From the NCBI GenBank assembly GCA_021234155.1, contig JAJEKV010000072.1, forward strand, positions 3,912,407-3,976,406: DNA of 64,000 nt. Reading direction: 5' to 3'. The stretch comes from Isoetes taiwanensis. Its lineage: Eukaryota; Streptophyta; Lycopodiopsida; Isoetales; Isoetaceae. The notes beneath the pieces are model-generated. The model was not told where the DNA came from. It worked only from the letters and a program-made list of their open reading frames with translations, and did not search any database. Positions 55,230-64,000 of this stretch are shown here, in pieces (the first letter of the stretch is position 1; the number at the start of each line of letters is the position of its first letter). The position numbers and the translations under genes are program-made.

Positions 55230-57040
55230 GGTGCGTATGGAACCCGCTGATCGGGCGAAGTGGGAATCCCTCGCCTTGCCAACAATCCGAAAGTACAGGC
55301 CTTATTCTCGACTCATGCGAGGCGAAATGAGAAATGTACACTCGGATTGTTGGTCGGTTGAGGCATTCTCGACTCGCGAGTTGAGAATGGCATTCCTAGC
55401 CAATGCCTCTAACCTGTCGACAACACCCGCTAATCTCACACACACCAGTGCCGGCTCTAGTGTATTCTACGCAGTGCTCTTGAGGGTATCGGTCTTTAAC
55501 CACTCTTCTTCAAACTATCTTGCTCGGATATTGCGAGGGAAGTGGTTTTGACTGCCTGTTGAGCCAACTCTTAACAAGCCAATTCTCACATGTATGTCGG
55601 TCAGCAGTGGCCTCTACCCGATCGAGACCCCTCCTTGAACCATCTTCGCCAATATTGCGAAGGGGATGGGCTCTGACCGGGTGGAGGCCTCTACAACTAA
55701 CCACGTGGAAACCATTAGAAAGCATGCCGCATTCTCGGCGCTCGGCGAGTCGAGAATGCCTTATCCTCCAGCGCCCATGTGTACTATCCGAGTTCTCGAT
55801 GGCTAAGGCATTCTCGACTTGTGAGTCGAGAATGCGGACAGGAAGCCAACACTTGCATTCTCGACTCGCAAGTCGAAACTCAGAACCATCCAATTCTCTC
55901 GTGTATGGTGTTGGCCTCCACCGGTCGAGCCACTCTCCTTCGAACCATCTTCGTTGAATATTGGCGAAGGGAGGGGCTCTGACCGGTGGAGGCCTCTACA
56001 ACTAACCACGGGGAAACCACAGAAGCTTGTTCAAGATTCTCGACTCTGCGAAGTCGAAATGCCTTAAACCAGCCAAAGACTCCATGTGTACTATCCGAGT
56101 TCTTCGATATTTAAGGCATTCTCGACTTGGCGAGTCGAGAATGCATGTGAGGTTAACACTTGCATTCTCGACCGCAAGTCGAGAATCCCTTAGCCCCAAT
56201 TCTCCCTGTATGGACCAGGGGCCTCGACCCGACCCGTAGCCACTTCCTTCTCTCAACCACCTTCGTCAATATTGGGCGAAGGAGGGGCTCTGACCGGGTG
56301 GAGGCCTCTAACCAACCACAGGGAAACCACAGAGTTGATGTCTACATTCTCGACTTTGCGAAGTCGAGAATGCCTTTAAACCAGCCAGCACTCCATGTGT
56401 ACTATCCGAGTTCTCGATGATTAAGGCATTCTCGACTTGCGAAGTCGAGAATGCGCAGAAGCCAACACAGCCTTTCTCGACTCCTCAAGTCGAGAACCGT
56501 AGCCACCAATTCTCCTCGTAAGGAGTCAGCATGTTTCTACCCGCCGAGCCACTCTCCTTCAACCATCTTCGCCTAATATTGCGAAGGGGGGCTCTGACCG
56601 GTGGAGGCCTCTACAACCAACCACGTGGAAACCATTGAGCTTGTCGTTCGCATTCTCACTCGCGAGTCGGGAATGCCTTTAAACCAGCCCAATTCTTGCA
56701 TTCTCGACTCGCAAGTCGAGAATCCCTTTGGCCCGCCTCCCACATAGCAATGCCCGCCCCGCAGCATTTCTCGGGTGTGCTCGCATGCCCGCCCACTCTC
56801 CTTCAAACTATATCGCCGAATATTGCGGGCGGGAAGTGGCCCCCGATCGTCCGTCAGCCTTTGGGACGAGCACGTGCCTCTACAACCAAGCACTTTTTAT
56901 TCTCCTCTTTTAGTCCCAAGTGCCTCTAGCCTATCCGAGCCACTCTCCTTCGAACCACATTCCTCGAATATTGCAAAGAGGAGTGGTTCCGGCGAGGTGG
57001 AGGCCTGTTCGACTAACCACGTGAGGATGCATTTGAACCG
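55230..57040. repeat. About 305-bp satellite with internal palindromes
   Basis: CTCTGACCGG(G)TGGAGGCCTC recurs at 55671, 55977, 56288 and 56592 (periods 306, 311, 304). Each unit also has CCACTCTCCTTC, GCGAAGG, CCACGTGG and two or three palindromes of the type GCATTCTCGACT..AGTCGAGAATGC. Decayed units flank it on both sides. Short open frames inside are chance products of the repeat. Confidence 0.92.
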
Positions 57041-57084
57041 CGATCTCCGTGGCCTTAGACCTAGCCTCGATCTATATACAACAT

Positions 57085-57690
57085 TCAAGAAAACATTCCA
57101 AGAAAAACACACCTAAAACGGAACTGTTCACGCGCTTGCCCCGATCCATTGTTTCCGCATCGGGCATCTCTCAACCCGTAGAGTAATTCATCTCTCGGGT
57201 TGAAGAATGCTCGACAAGGAAACAAGAAATGCGGGAGCTTATGAGCAGTCCCATGATCTAAGCACGGACGGCGGCATGTTCTACACACAAAATAACAGCA
57301 TCTCAAAACTCACCTCTTCACGCAGCAATTCCTTGGGCCATTGTATGACGTGATCCCGCAGCCTCACCGAGAGTCTTTGCTTCTTCCGCCGGTCTCATCA
57401 AGAGTGCATTCGCATCTAATACTTGTATCAATGCGATTTTAGTGTATCCCCATTCCATTGCGCTGCAGTGTAGCATTCCCGTGTCCGGCGCTCCTCTCCG
57501 CTTGCTACCTTAGCTCCGTGCTCATCGATCAAATCAACTACTTGCAATAAGACGCTCGGTTAGAAAAAATAAACAGAGCAAGGCGCCGGGAGGAGCTTAC
57601 CGCTGCCGTGGACGCCATTCCGAAGTCGCCATACCGATGCTCGCTCCCAACTCCGAAGTCGCCAATGCCGCAGTTGAAGATAAGCTACAC
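57085..57690 (-). pseudogene. Ankyrin-like fragment
   Basis: Reading minus from about 57600: VVDLIDEHGAKVA, then DTGMLHCSAMEWGYTKIALI and QVLDANALLM (about 57480-57400). This follows the ankyrin repeat pattern T.LH.A...G...I...L...A.AL. It continues as RPAEEAKTLGEAAGSRH. Further on, FVCRTCRRPC and a 73-codon frame (57306-57085) may be a Cys-rich C-terminal region. One to two frame changes. The family call rests on one repeat, so it is tentative. Confidence 0.35.
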
Positions 57691-59170
57691 CGCTACACTA
57701 AGTCCCCGGATGTGATTCATTTTCGAAATGGTGTTTGGGCAAAAAGCCGCATCGCGGTTGCACCCTTTAGCCCGCTTTTTTTCTTAAATGATTGTATGTC
57801 CTTAAATTCAAAATTAAGAACACGCCCGACCTTTTTACGTGCAGTCCTAAAATCTCCAAGGCGCGGAGGAAGCTTAATTTACAGAAGGGTTCGAGCAGCA
57901 AGAAGATGATGGGGCATACATTACATGACGACTCCGCCCAAGAAGTTTGGTAGGAGGCGGAGCGAAGCCGGTTCTAGCGGGCAAGAGGAGGAAAAGACAA
58001 AGCGCCCAGAGAGATGAGGTTTTTCTTTGGTCGGAATACCTTTACTCATCCATCCTTTGGTCTTGCAAAGATTCACCGAGGACTCACTAGTGATCACCGG
58101 GTCAACTCCGCTTCTTCATCATCGAGGGATTGGAGACAGAGCTTCTTGACACACCAAAGCGATTCTTGGTGGTATGTCGAGGTATCAACAAGTGGGAAGG
58201 AGAAAGATCCGCTTTCTCCACCAAAGGGATAAGAAGAGCTCCCGAGACAAGTACGAAGAAGGTTGTTGTGCTCTCCGCCTCAAGCCCGATTCAAGCATCT
58301 ATCAATGTTTGTGGAAGACCGCCGTAAGAGTAAGTTCTACCACACGAGAAATTATCGGGCTTCAAATTATTCTCACTCTTCAATGAGCAAGTCGTCGGCA
58401 CCGGCACCTATTAAAAGGCCTTCCATGCCTTTAAACCGCCGTAACCTTGGGTGGAAGGATCCGAAAGGATGAAGGCGATCCGATACTTTCAATTTCCTTG
58501 TCTTTTGCATGTCGGCAATCGACAACCGCTATCTCCCAATGGGCAGCTGATATTAACTTCACCAACAAGATCTTGTACCCCATATAATGAAGCTTGAACA
58601 TGAGTGTAGACTTGGCTTGCAAGGCACCAAGCTTTGCCAATAGTTTTGGTTTTGGTTTCAAGATCGGCTGTAGACCTGACAAGTGGTGGTCTAGCTTAAC
58701 ATCATTATCTCGACAGTTCATGATTTCTCAAGAGCGTATGGAACCCTCGAAGGGCGGCAGATTTATGGAGGATGTGCCATCGATGGACAAAGTCAAAGAA
58801 TGATGGTGCGACAGGTCCTATACATAGAATTCTATCCGCCAAGGGTTATCAAGTACTTCATAACCAGCTTTGGTCGAGGAAGATCAAATTGTATGCGAAG
58901 TGGTACATGAATGGACTGTTCTCTCTCGGGGCTATGTCAGATGGAATGAAACCTATATCCGTGGTTGGAAATAAGGACATGGTTGAAACCATTCTGGTCA
59001 TACCCTCGATCTCGCTTCATGAGCATTTCAAAGGGAGGAAGACAAATGGAAGCAAAGAAGGACGATGATGACGAAGACAAACCCGAGAGCGCAGGAAGAG
59101 AAACTTGACGGAGACGAGAATCTCAAGGTCTAGACCGTATGTCATGGAACAAATTCTTGAGAATCTGAAA
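57637..59170 (+). pseudogene. Decayed coding-like region, unknown, partly tandemly duplicated
   Basis: Frames include 57637-57909, FLVVCRGINKWEGER (about 58145), DLACKAPSFANSFGFGFKIG (about 58605-58665) and WYMNGLFSLGAM plus ISVVGNKDMVETILVIPS (58900-59010). The last block is repeated at 63455-63680. No family recognised. It precedes an FCP1-like remnant on the same strand. Confidence 0.3.
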
Positions 59171-59459
59171 TTGAGGTGAGTTCACTTTGTTCGTCTCGGT
59201 TTCTCGATTCATGAAGTCGAGAAACCTTTCCATTTTTGACTCACGAAATGAGAAAACTCGCTTTCCTATCCGACATCTCTCATCATTTCAGGAACATCGA
59301 ACGCAACGATTCCGATCATTGTCAATATCTAGTGGCGGTTCACGCCGTGAGGACACCGTTGACACCCCAAAGACAATCAAGACACCGCGACAAAATTAGA
59401 AAGGACTGAAAATTAATGATCCCGCATATGGATCCCGAATTTAACCGAAATATGGTCGA

Positions 59460-60125
59460 GCCAAACTCCAATCGGGATCCACCGTCCCACCCAAGCTTGT
59501 AATATTTGACGCCAATGGAGTATTAGCCGCAGATACCACGATAAAGACGCTCGAGCTTAATACCTCGCAGATCCCGAACAAAACGGAGCATAAAATCGTA
59601 TCCGAGGCCTAGAGCAAAGGAAATTGTTGAATGGTGCCCGAACGGGATTCGGGTGGCCATATGGTCTTGTATGGCAAAGAAAAATATTGTCAATGTTCTT
59701 GGTGTTCTCGGCCTTCCAGTTTTGAAGTTCAAGTTTGTTTGGGGAAGCCAAAGGGTCGAAAGCATGTGTCGATCTCGATCCAGCCATCACAAAGGGGAAG
59801 CATATTATGGTGAAAAGGTCGGCCGAGGGTTTATGAACAATTCCTGACTTTGGGAAACACAACACGCCGATCATAGACGACTCCGCCTACAAGTGCTATC
59901 ATAACTCGCGTAATACAATCATTGCTAAGACTTATCGACCGTAAGAGTATGAGATGGATAGGTGGTTGTCTTTCGACTTTGTCCTGCCTTTGGCGGAATC
60001 CCTCTTTGCCATTCTTGTGGCCGATGTGATTAGCAACTATCCGAGCCTCAAAGAACCCGATCCGTAGAGCCGCCAGCGATCATGAAAGCTATGGACGACA
60101 AATATTTTGGTGATCAAGAAGAGTG
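59460..60125 (+). pseudogene. Second FCP1/NIF-like HAD pseudogene
   Basis: PPKLVIFDANGVLAADTTIK (59485-59540) is HAD motif I in the D-x-N-G form, as in the gene at 195. Then VAIWSCMAKKNIVNVLGVLG (about 59648-59708), FKFVWG and LIIDDSAYKCYHNSRNTIIA (about 59870-59928) are motif II and III regions, the latter with the acidic pair. The C-terminal part (MKAMDDKYFGDQEE) ends near 60125. A short stretch after motif I is missing, and several frame changes occur. It belongs to the same superfamily as 195-1092 but is clearly diverged. Confidence 0.7.
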
Positions 60126-60492
60126 AAGTCAAAATTGTGTGAATATTGTAAAGAAACGTGAAGAAATGTACTATATTTTGTAATGAATATACATGTATAT
60201 TGAGTTTTTTCGGCTTTCTTTCTCAGAGTCGAAAGGCATGCTTGTCCCGTTGATGAAACCATTTGTATGTTTGTTTGTGTGGACCGATGCAGCCATAATC
60301 TATTACGATATTGGTTGTATATTGTTTTCGGCCTTTCTCGACTCATGCGAGTCGAAAAGACACTACTCTTCACGGATTGGATGCACTTATATGGAATGAA
60401 TGCTCTATTGTAATTTGATTTCACCATTCTTTCTTCCTTTGACTAATGGCACCGTGAATTGTTAATCATAGACTCTCCTTGCTCCGTGGTTC
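60126..60492. other. No gene; two CTCGACT palindromes
   Basis: Sequences at about 60205-60235 and 60335-60357 (CTCGACTCATGCGAGTCGA) match the satellite palindrome theme. AT-rich otherwise. Confidence 0.5.
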
Positions 60493-60846
60493 GTGCATGA
60501 TCCGGACACCAAAGCATGCATCCCGCTCGTGCATCACAGAGAACGCCTCCAAGGCACGATCCTACCAAGGCGCAGAGATACCGCTCGCACAGATCCCGCC
60601 ACACTACACTCTTGCCCTGCTTTTGGGATAAGGTTGCTCGTGAATGCGCACGCTATGCACACGCCGGATGAAGAAGACGGGAAGAAATTTGAGACAGTCC
60701 AGAAAGCTCATAGCATCTTGCAAGCATTGCATAACATCCACGAGGTTGGGGAAGGAGCATATTCGATGATAAGTCATGGGAGGAGAGTGGAGAAGTCGGG
60801 TGGATGTGTCGGCCGGTGGCTCCGTGAGGCACCTCCGTGGACATGA
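60493..60846 (+). other. Open frame of 117 codons, unknown
   Basis: MHDPDTKACIPLVHHRERLQ at the start, then a helical stretch (DEEDGKKFETVQKAHSILQA) looks protein-like and is followed by a less convincing tail. An antisense frame overlaps. No family recognised. Confidence 0.3.
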
Positions 60847-61216
60847 TTGAGTCCACATGTATAGTATCTCTTGAATATAAGATGTCGTGTCCCTACTAAT
60901 ATCGTGGTTCATCATTACATGTAGTAATTGTGATTTCGCTAATTAGAGAAATTTGGTTTTCAATCGACAAATCTAAATAGGGTCGCAATACCCTCCCGAA
61001 AGGGAAAATTTGTTATTGCCAAGAAATTGCAATGGCAAAGGAGCACACTTTTCGCTAGCCATATTTTTATCCGCGGGAAAAAGCACTTATGGCATGCCTT
61101 CACCGTGTTGGAACACAAAACTTAGAACAAATAACGCCACCAAGATCGTGGAAATCACCATGGCGATGTTTTTGACCAGGTAGGCAAGGCGTGAGAGCCG
61201 AGTGCAAGCTTTATGG
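60847..61216. other. No gene seen
   Basis: Non-repetitive, no coding trace I would defend. Confidence 0.3.
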
Positions 61217-62820
61217 GAGGAGTTTAATATCATTCCCGACATCGAACATGTAGAGAAGATCGCGATGGCGCATCTTTCCGACAAGTTCAAGAATACTATT
61301 CGGATATGAATACACAACTTTCTGATAATAATACACAAGATCAAGAATCCTAATCGGTAAAAAAAAATGTAAGAAAATATACACAAGCTCAAAAAAGCGT
61401 AATACTTTTATATAATATTTCATAGTCTTTACATGATTTTTCACATCAAATAAAGCCGTAATACTTCACTAAGTCCGCTCTATTGAGTCTCTTTCACGTA
61501 ACTGACTAATGCCAAGTTTTTTAGCCATTCTATCCGTGATGTTCCTTTCCTAAGGCAATGGTCCGTGAGAGATTCATTTCGAATATCCTGTAATTGAAGG
61601 GATCTCTACGTCCATTGCATTGGCAATATCCCCGCATTACACGAAAGTACGGTATCCAACAATTCCTCCCCAGAGCTCACTAGAGAATTCGTGACGCGCC
61701 CATTAATTTCCTCTCTTGCTCCCCGCCGATCTTATTTTGGGTCTTCGACCGAGAGTCGGGCTTCAGAGGTACCATCGTATTCAAACCGCTAGATTGTTTG
61801 TCAATCATACCAGCTTATTAATGGCATTGCCATTTCAAATTTTTGGTTCAGTACATCGAGCTTTTCGAATGTTTTATCAAGTGCAGTCGACTTTCTTTCC
61901 GTCTTCTCTAGCAAAGCCCGGGTTTCCTATAGCCTCTCTTCAAAGCCTTTCTAATCTAACCGGTCCAGATCGTGTCCATGTTACTTCGACGGTCTCTTGA
62001 GTGATTTTGAGGTCCCAACGCCTTCAAATAAGTTAGGGACTTCTTCATCGCGATCTTTCCACAAGTTCAGTAATACTATTCGATATGAATACACAACTTT
62101 CTGATAATAATACACAAGATCAAGAATCCTAATCCAGAAAAAATGTAAGAAAATATACACAAGCTCAAAAAAAGCAGAATACTTTTATAATATTTCATAG
62201 TCTTTACATGATTTTTCACATCAAATAAAGCCAGAATACTTCACTAAGTCCGTTCTATTTAGTGTTCTTTCACAGAATCTGGAGTAATGCCAAGTTTTTT
62301 GGCCATTCTATCTGCATGTTCCTTTCCTAAGGCAATGGTCCGTGAGAGATTCATTTCGAATATCCCGTGAATTGAAGGGATCTCTACGCCCATTGCATTG
62401 GCGATATCCCGACACGCTTCCGAAAGCACCGTATCCAACAATTCCTCCCGTAGCTCACTAGAGAATTCAGACGCGCCCATTAATTTCCTTCTCTTGCTCC
62501 CGCCGATCTTATTTGGGTCTTCGTGACCGAGAGTTCTGTTCGTGAGGTACCACGATTCAAACCGGGTAGATTGTTTGTAAATCATACCGCTTATTAATGG
62601 CATTGCCATTTCAAATTTTTGGTTCAAGACATCGAGCTTTTCAATGTTTTATCAAATGCACCGACTTTCTTTTCGCCTTCTCTAGCAAAGCCCGAAGTTT
62701 CCTATAGCCTCTCTTCAAAGCCTTTCTAATCTAACCGCCCAGATCGTGTGCATGTTACTCGACGGTCTCTTGAGTGATTTTGAGGTCCGCACGCCTTCGC
62801 GTTAGGGACTTCTTTTTGTT
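61217..62820. repeat. 779-bp tandem duplication
   Basis: ATATGAATACACAACTTTCT occurs at 61304 and 62083. From there both copies run in parallel through the minus-strand coding region. Differences are mostly short scrambles at CAG/CTG-like sites. Confidence 0.92.
61470..62040 (-). pseudogene. Decayed copy of the helical protein gene
   Basis: Same sequence as 62259-62820 minus but with several single-base shifts, so no open frame survives. It is in the other half of the 779-bp tandem duplication. Confidence 0.7.
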
Positions 62821-62870
62821 CCTCTTCTTCTTCTTCACAGCTTGGCCTTGCCATTTTCTCTAAGGTCTCG
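62259..62870 (-). CDS. Helical protein of unknown function, 5' part frameshifted
   Basis: The open frame 62627-62259 gives 122 codons: NQKFEMAMPLISGMIYKQST, a basic patch (GGSKRRKLMGA), then a helix-rich tail with FSSELREELLDTVLSEACRD and MAKKLGITPDSVKEH before the stop. Upstream to about 62855 a Glu-rich start (CEEEEEEQKEV) and SLKRPSSNMHTIWAVR lie in other frames, so the gene probably began near 62855. Its basic-plus-helical make-up suggests a coiled-coil or nucleic-acid contact protein, but I do not recognise it. Confidence 0.4.
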
Positions 62871-63440
62871 AAGAACAATCTCAAAACCCGCACCTTTGTC
62901 GCCATACTCCAAGGAAACGCTTACGCTTCCCTTTGCATGAGAGCCACTCTAGAAGTCAGTCCTCAAGGAAAAGAAGTCAAGAACAAAGACCATCATCGAA
63001 CCAACTCCTTGAACATGGCGTAAATATACGACGCTTTTAGCCCGCCTTTGGGAACTAAATCCCTTCCATAGCTGCCCATGAAAACTTTGGCTTATATCCG
63101 AAGTATTCCCCGACATTTTTCTTTGTTTTCACGCCCACCTCCTCATTACCTGTGATTGGATACTTTAGAAGAGGTGTGCCTCTAGGTGCATTGGTCCCCC
63201 GAAGTTAGACGCAGCTCCAACCTAGGTTGCACGGTAAGATAAGATACGTGCCTCACTTTCTATTGATCGTCACATGGGTGACGTGAGTATTGAAATTCCT
63301 TAACCATTTTCTTGTTAACCCAAATTTTTGTTCTTCACAAGCACCCGCGGAGACATGCTAACTCCCCGATCCGACTTTTTACTGCATAAGCAGCTTTGGC
63401 AAGTGGACTCATCTCAAGAGCATGACGATGTGATACACCT
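62871..63440. other. No recognised gene
   Basis: Mixed sequence with short frames only. Confidence 0.3.
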
Positions 63441-64000
63441 CCCTATCCAGAGCCAAGGGTTATCAAATTACTTCATAACTTGACTTTGAATTAGAGGAAG
63501 ATCAAATTATCTTGATTGGTACATGAATGAATTCTCTCGAGGGGGCTATCTTTGTATGGAATGAAACCTATATCGGAAGTGGTTGGAAATAAGGACATGG
63601 TTGAAACCATTGGTCATACACCGGATGCAGCATGAGCATTTCAAGGAGGAAGACAAATGGAAGCGATGGGGGCAGATGATGGCGAGATAGGCTTGAGGCC
63701 GAGGGAAGAGAAGCAGCGGAGCGAGGAGATCACCGAGAAGGTCTAGACGAGGAATCGCTGAACAAATTCTTGAGAATCTGGGGAATTGAGGTGGGATTCA
63801 CTTTATACGTAGGTAACATAGGCTTCGTCGAGAGCACTTCCATTACAGCTCGCAGTGAAAACTCGTTCCTATAGGCATCATCATTTGGGAACATCAGGCA
63901 TAGCGACTCAGGATCATCAATATCTAGGTAAGTTTCACGTCGTGGAGACCATACACGAAGACAATCAAGACTAGACCGAAAGGACTGAAGAATTAATGAT
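63441..64000. repeat. Second copy of the 58830-59420 block, cut by the window end
   Basis: AAGGGTTATCAA(G/A)...ACTTCATAAC at 58841 and 63455, GTGGTTGGAAATAAGGACAT, and the closing GACAATCAAGAC...GGACTGAA(G)AATTAATGAT (59375 and 63960) match in order. Period is about 4.6 kb. The next bases outside the window should start the FCP1-like sequence again. Confidence 0.85.

Noticed and set aside
55144-55551. 135-codon plus frame at the satellite edge
   Set aside because: Its second half is satellite palindrome sequence; the first half is unrecognised, so I do not call a gene.
55230-57040. Possible CRISPR-like array
   Set aside because: Units are about 305 bp with internal palindromes and no unique spacers of constant size; the context is a plant nuclear genome.
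61087-61392. Hydrophobic minus-strand frame of 101 codons
   Set aside because: It runs across the start of the tandem duplication, and the corresponding stretch in the second copy is not open.

Overview
The window looks like nuclear DNA of a land plant with a large, repeat-rich genome. Supporting signs are a Ty1/copia element, a plant-type BED/DUF659 hAT transposase, a plant LINE, a plant-type FCP1/NIF-like gene with a D-x-N-G motif, a captured plant FKBP, and copies of a single-exon membrane protein gene surrounded by repeats. I cannot settle the clade; a fern, lycophyte or gymnosperm would all fit. I found no rRNA, canonical tRNA, CRISPR or bacterial-style operon.

Left part (1-22.6 kb): a broken FCP1-like gene (195-1092) is followed by a GC-rich repeat patch and a transposase-like gene of an unusual family (3062-4973). 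Then come two copies, A and B, of one gene for a secreted or membrane protein. Each copy has an independent insertion. Copy A (6020-12425) carries a 4.77 kb Ty1/copia element and a pair of TTA-target MITEs, and has lost its C-terminal part. Copy B (16780-21835) would be an uninterrupted 652-codon reading frame except for a very young 3.09 kb non-autonomous LTR element, which has two identical 269-bp LTRs and a perfect 5-bp target duplication. That LTR element carries a processed FKBP fragment. Both LTR elements use a primer site complementary to the anticodon region of initiator tRNA-Met (half-tRNA priming).

Middle part (22.6-51 kb): a 10.7 kb hAT transposon (22665-33336) has 13-bp inverted ends, an 8-bp target duplication, many subterminal repeats and a decayed transposase on the minus strand. 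About 3.5 kb of plus-strand cargo includes a kinase-like catalytic loop. Next are unrecognised DNA, a purine-only tract, decayed coding-like DNA with TATA boxes, a palindrome-rich minisatellite, and a broken LINE (about 42086-47240) ending in a TATTC-repeat tail.

Right part (51-64 kb): a second, more complete but broken copy of the unusual transposase family lies on the minus strand (51100-53890). It is followed by a satellite of about 305 bp full of CTCGAC/GTCGAG palindromes, an ankyrin-like fragment, a second FCP1-like pseudogene (59460-60120), a 779-bp tandem duplication carrying a helical protein gene, and the start of a tandem copy (period about 4.6 kb) that runs off the window.

The genes do not form a pathway. 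The window is best read as a nested record of insertions into a duplicated gene and its flanks. The strongest candidates for novelty are the DDE-like transposase family (two copies) and the hAT element with kinase-like cargo. Many frame breaks in 22.6-33.3 kb and 54-64 kb may be partly sequencing error; see the finding on CAG/CTG sites.
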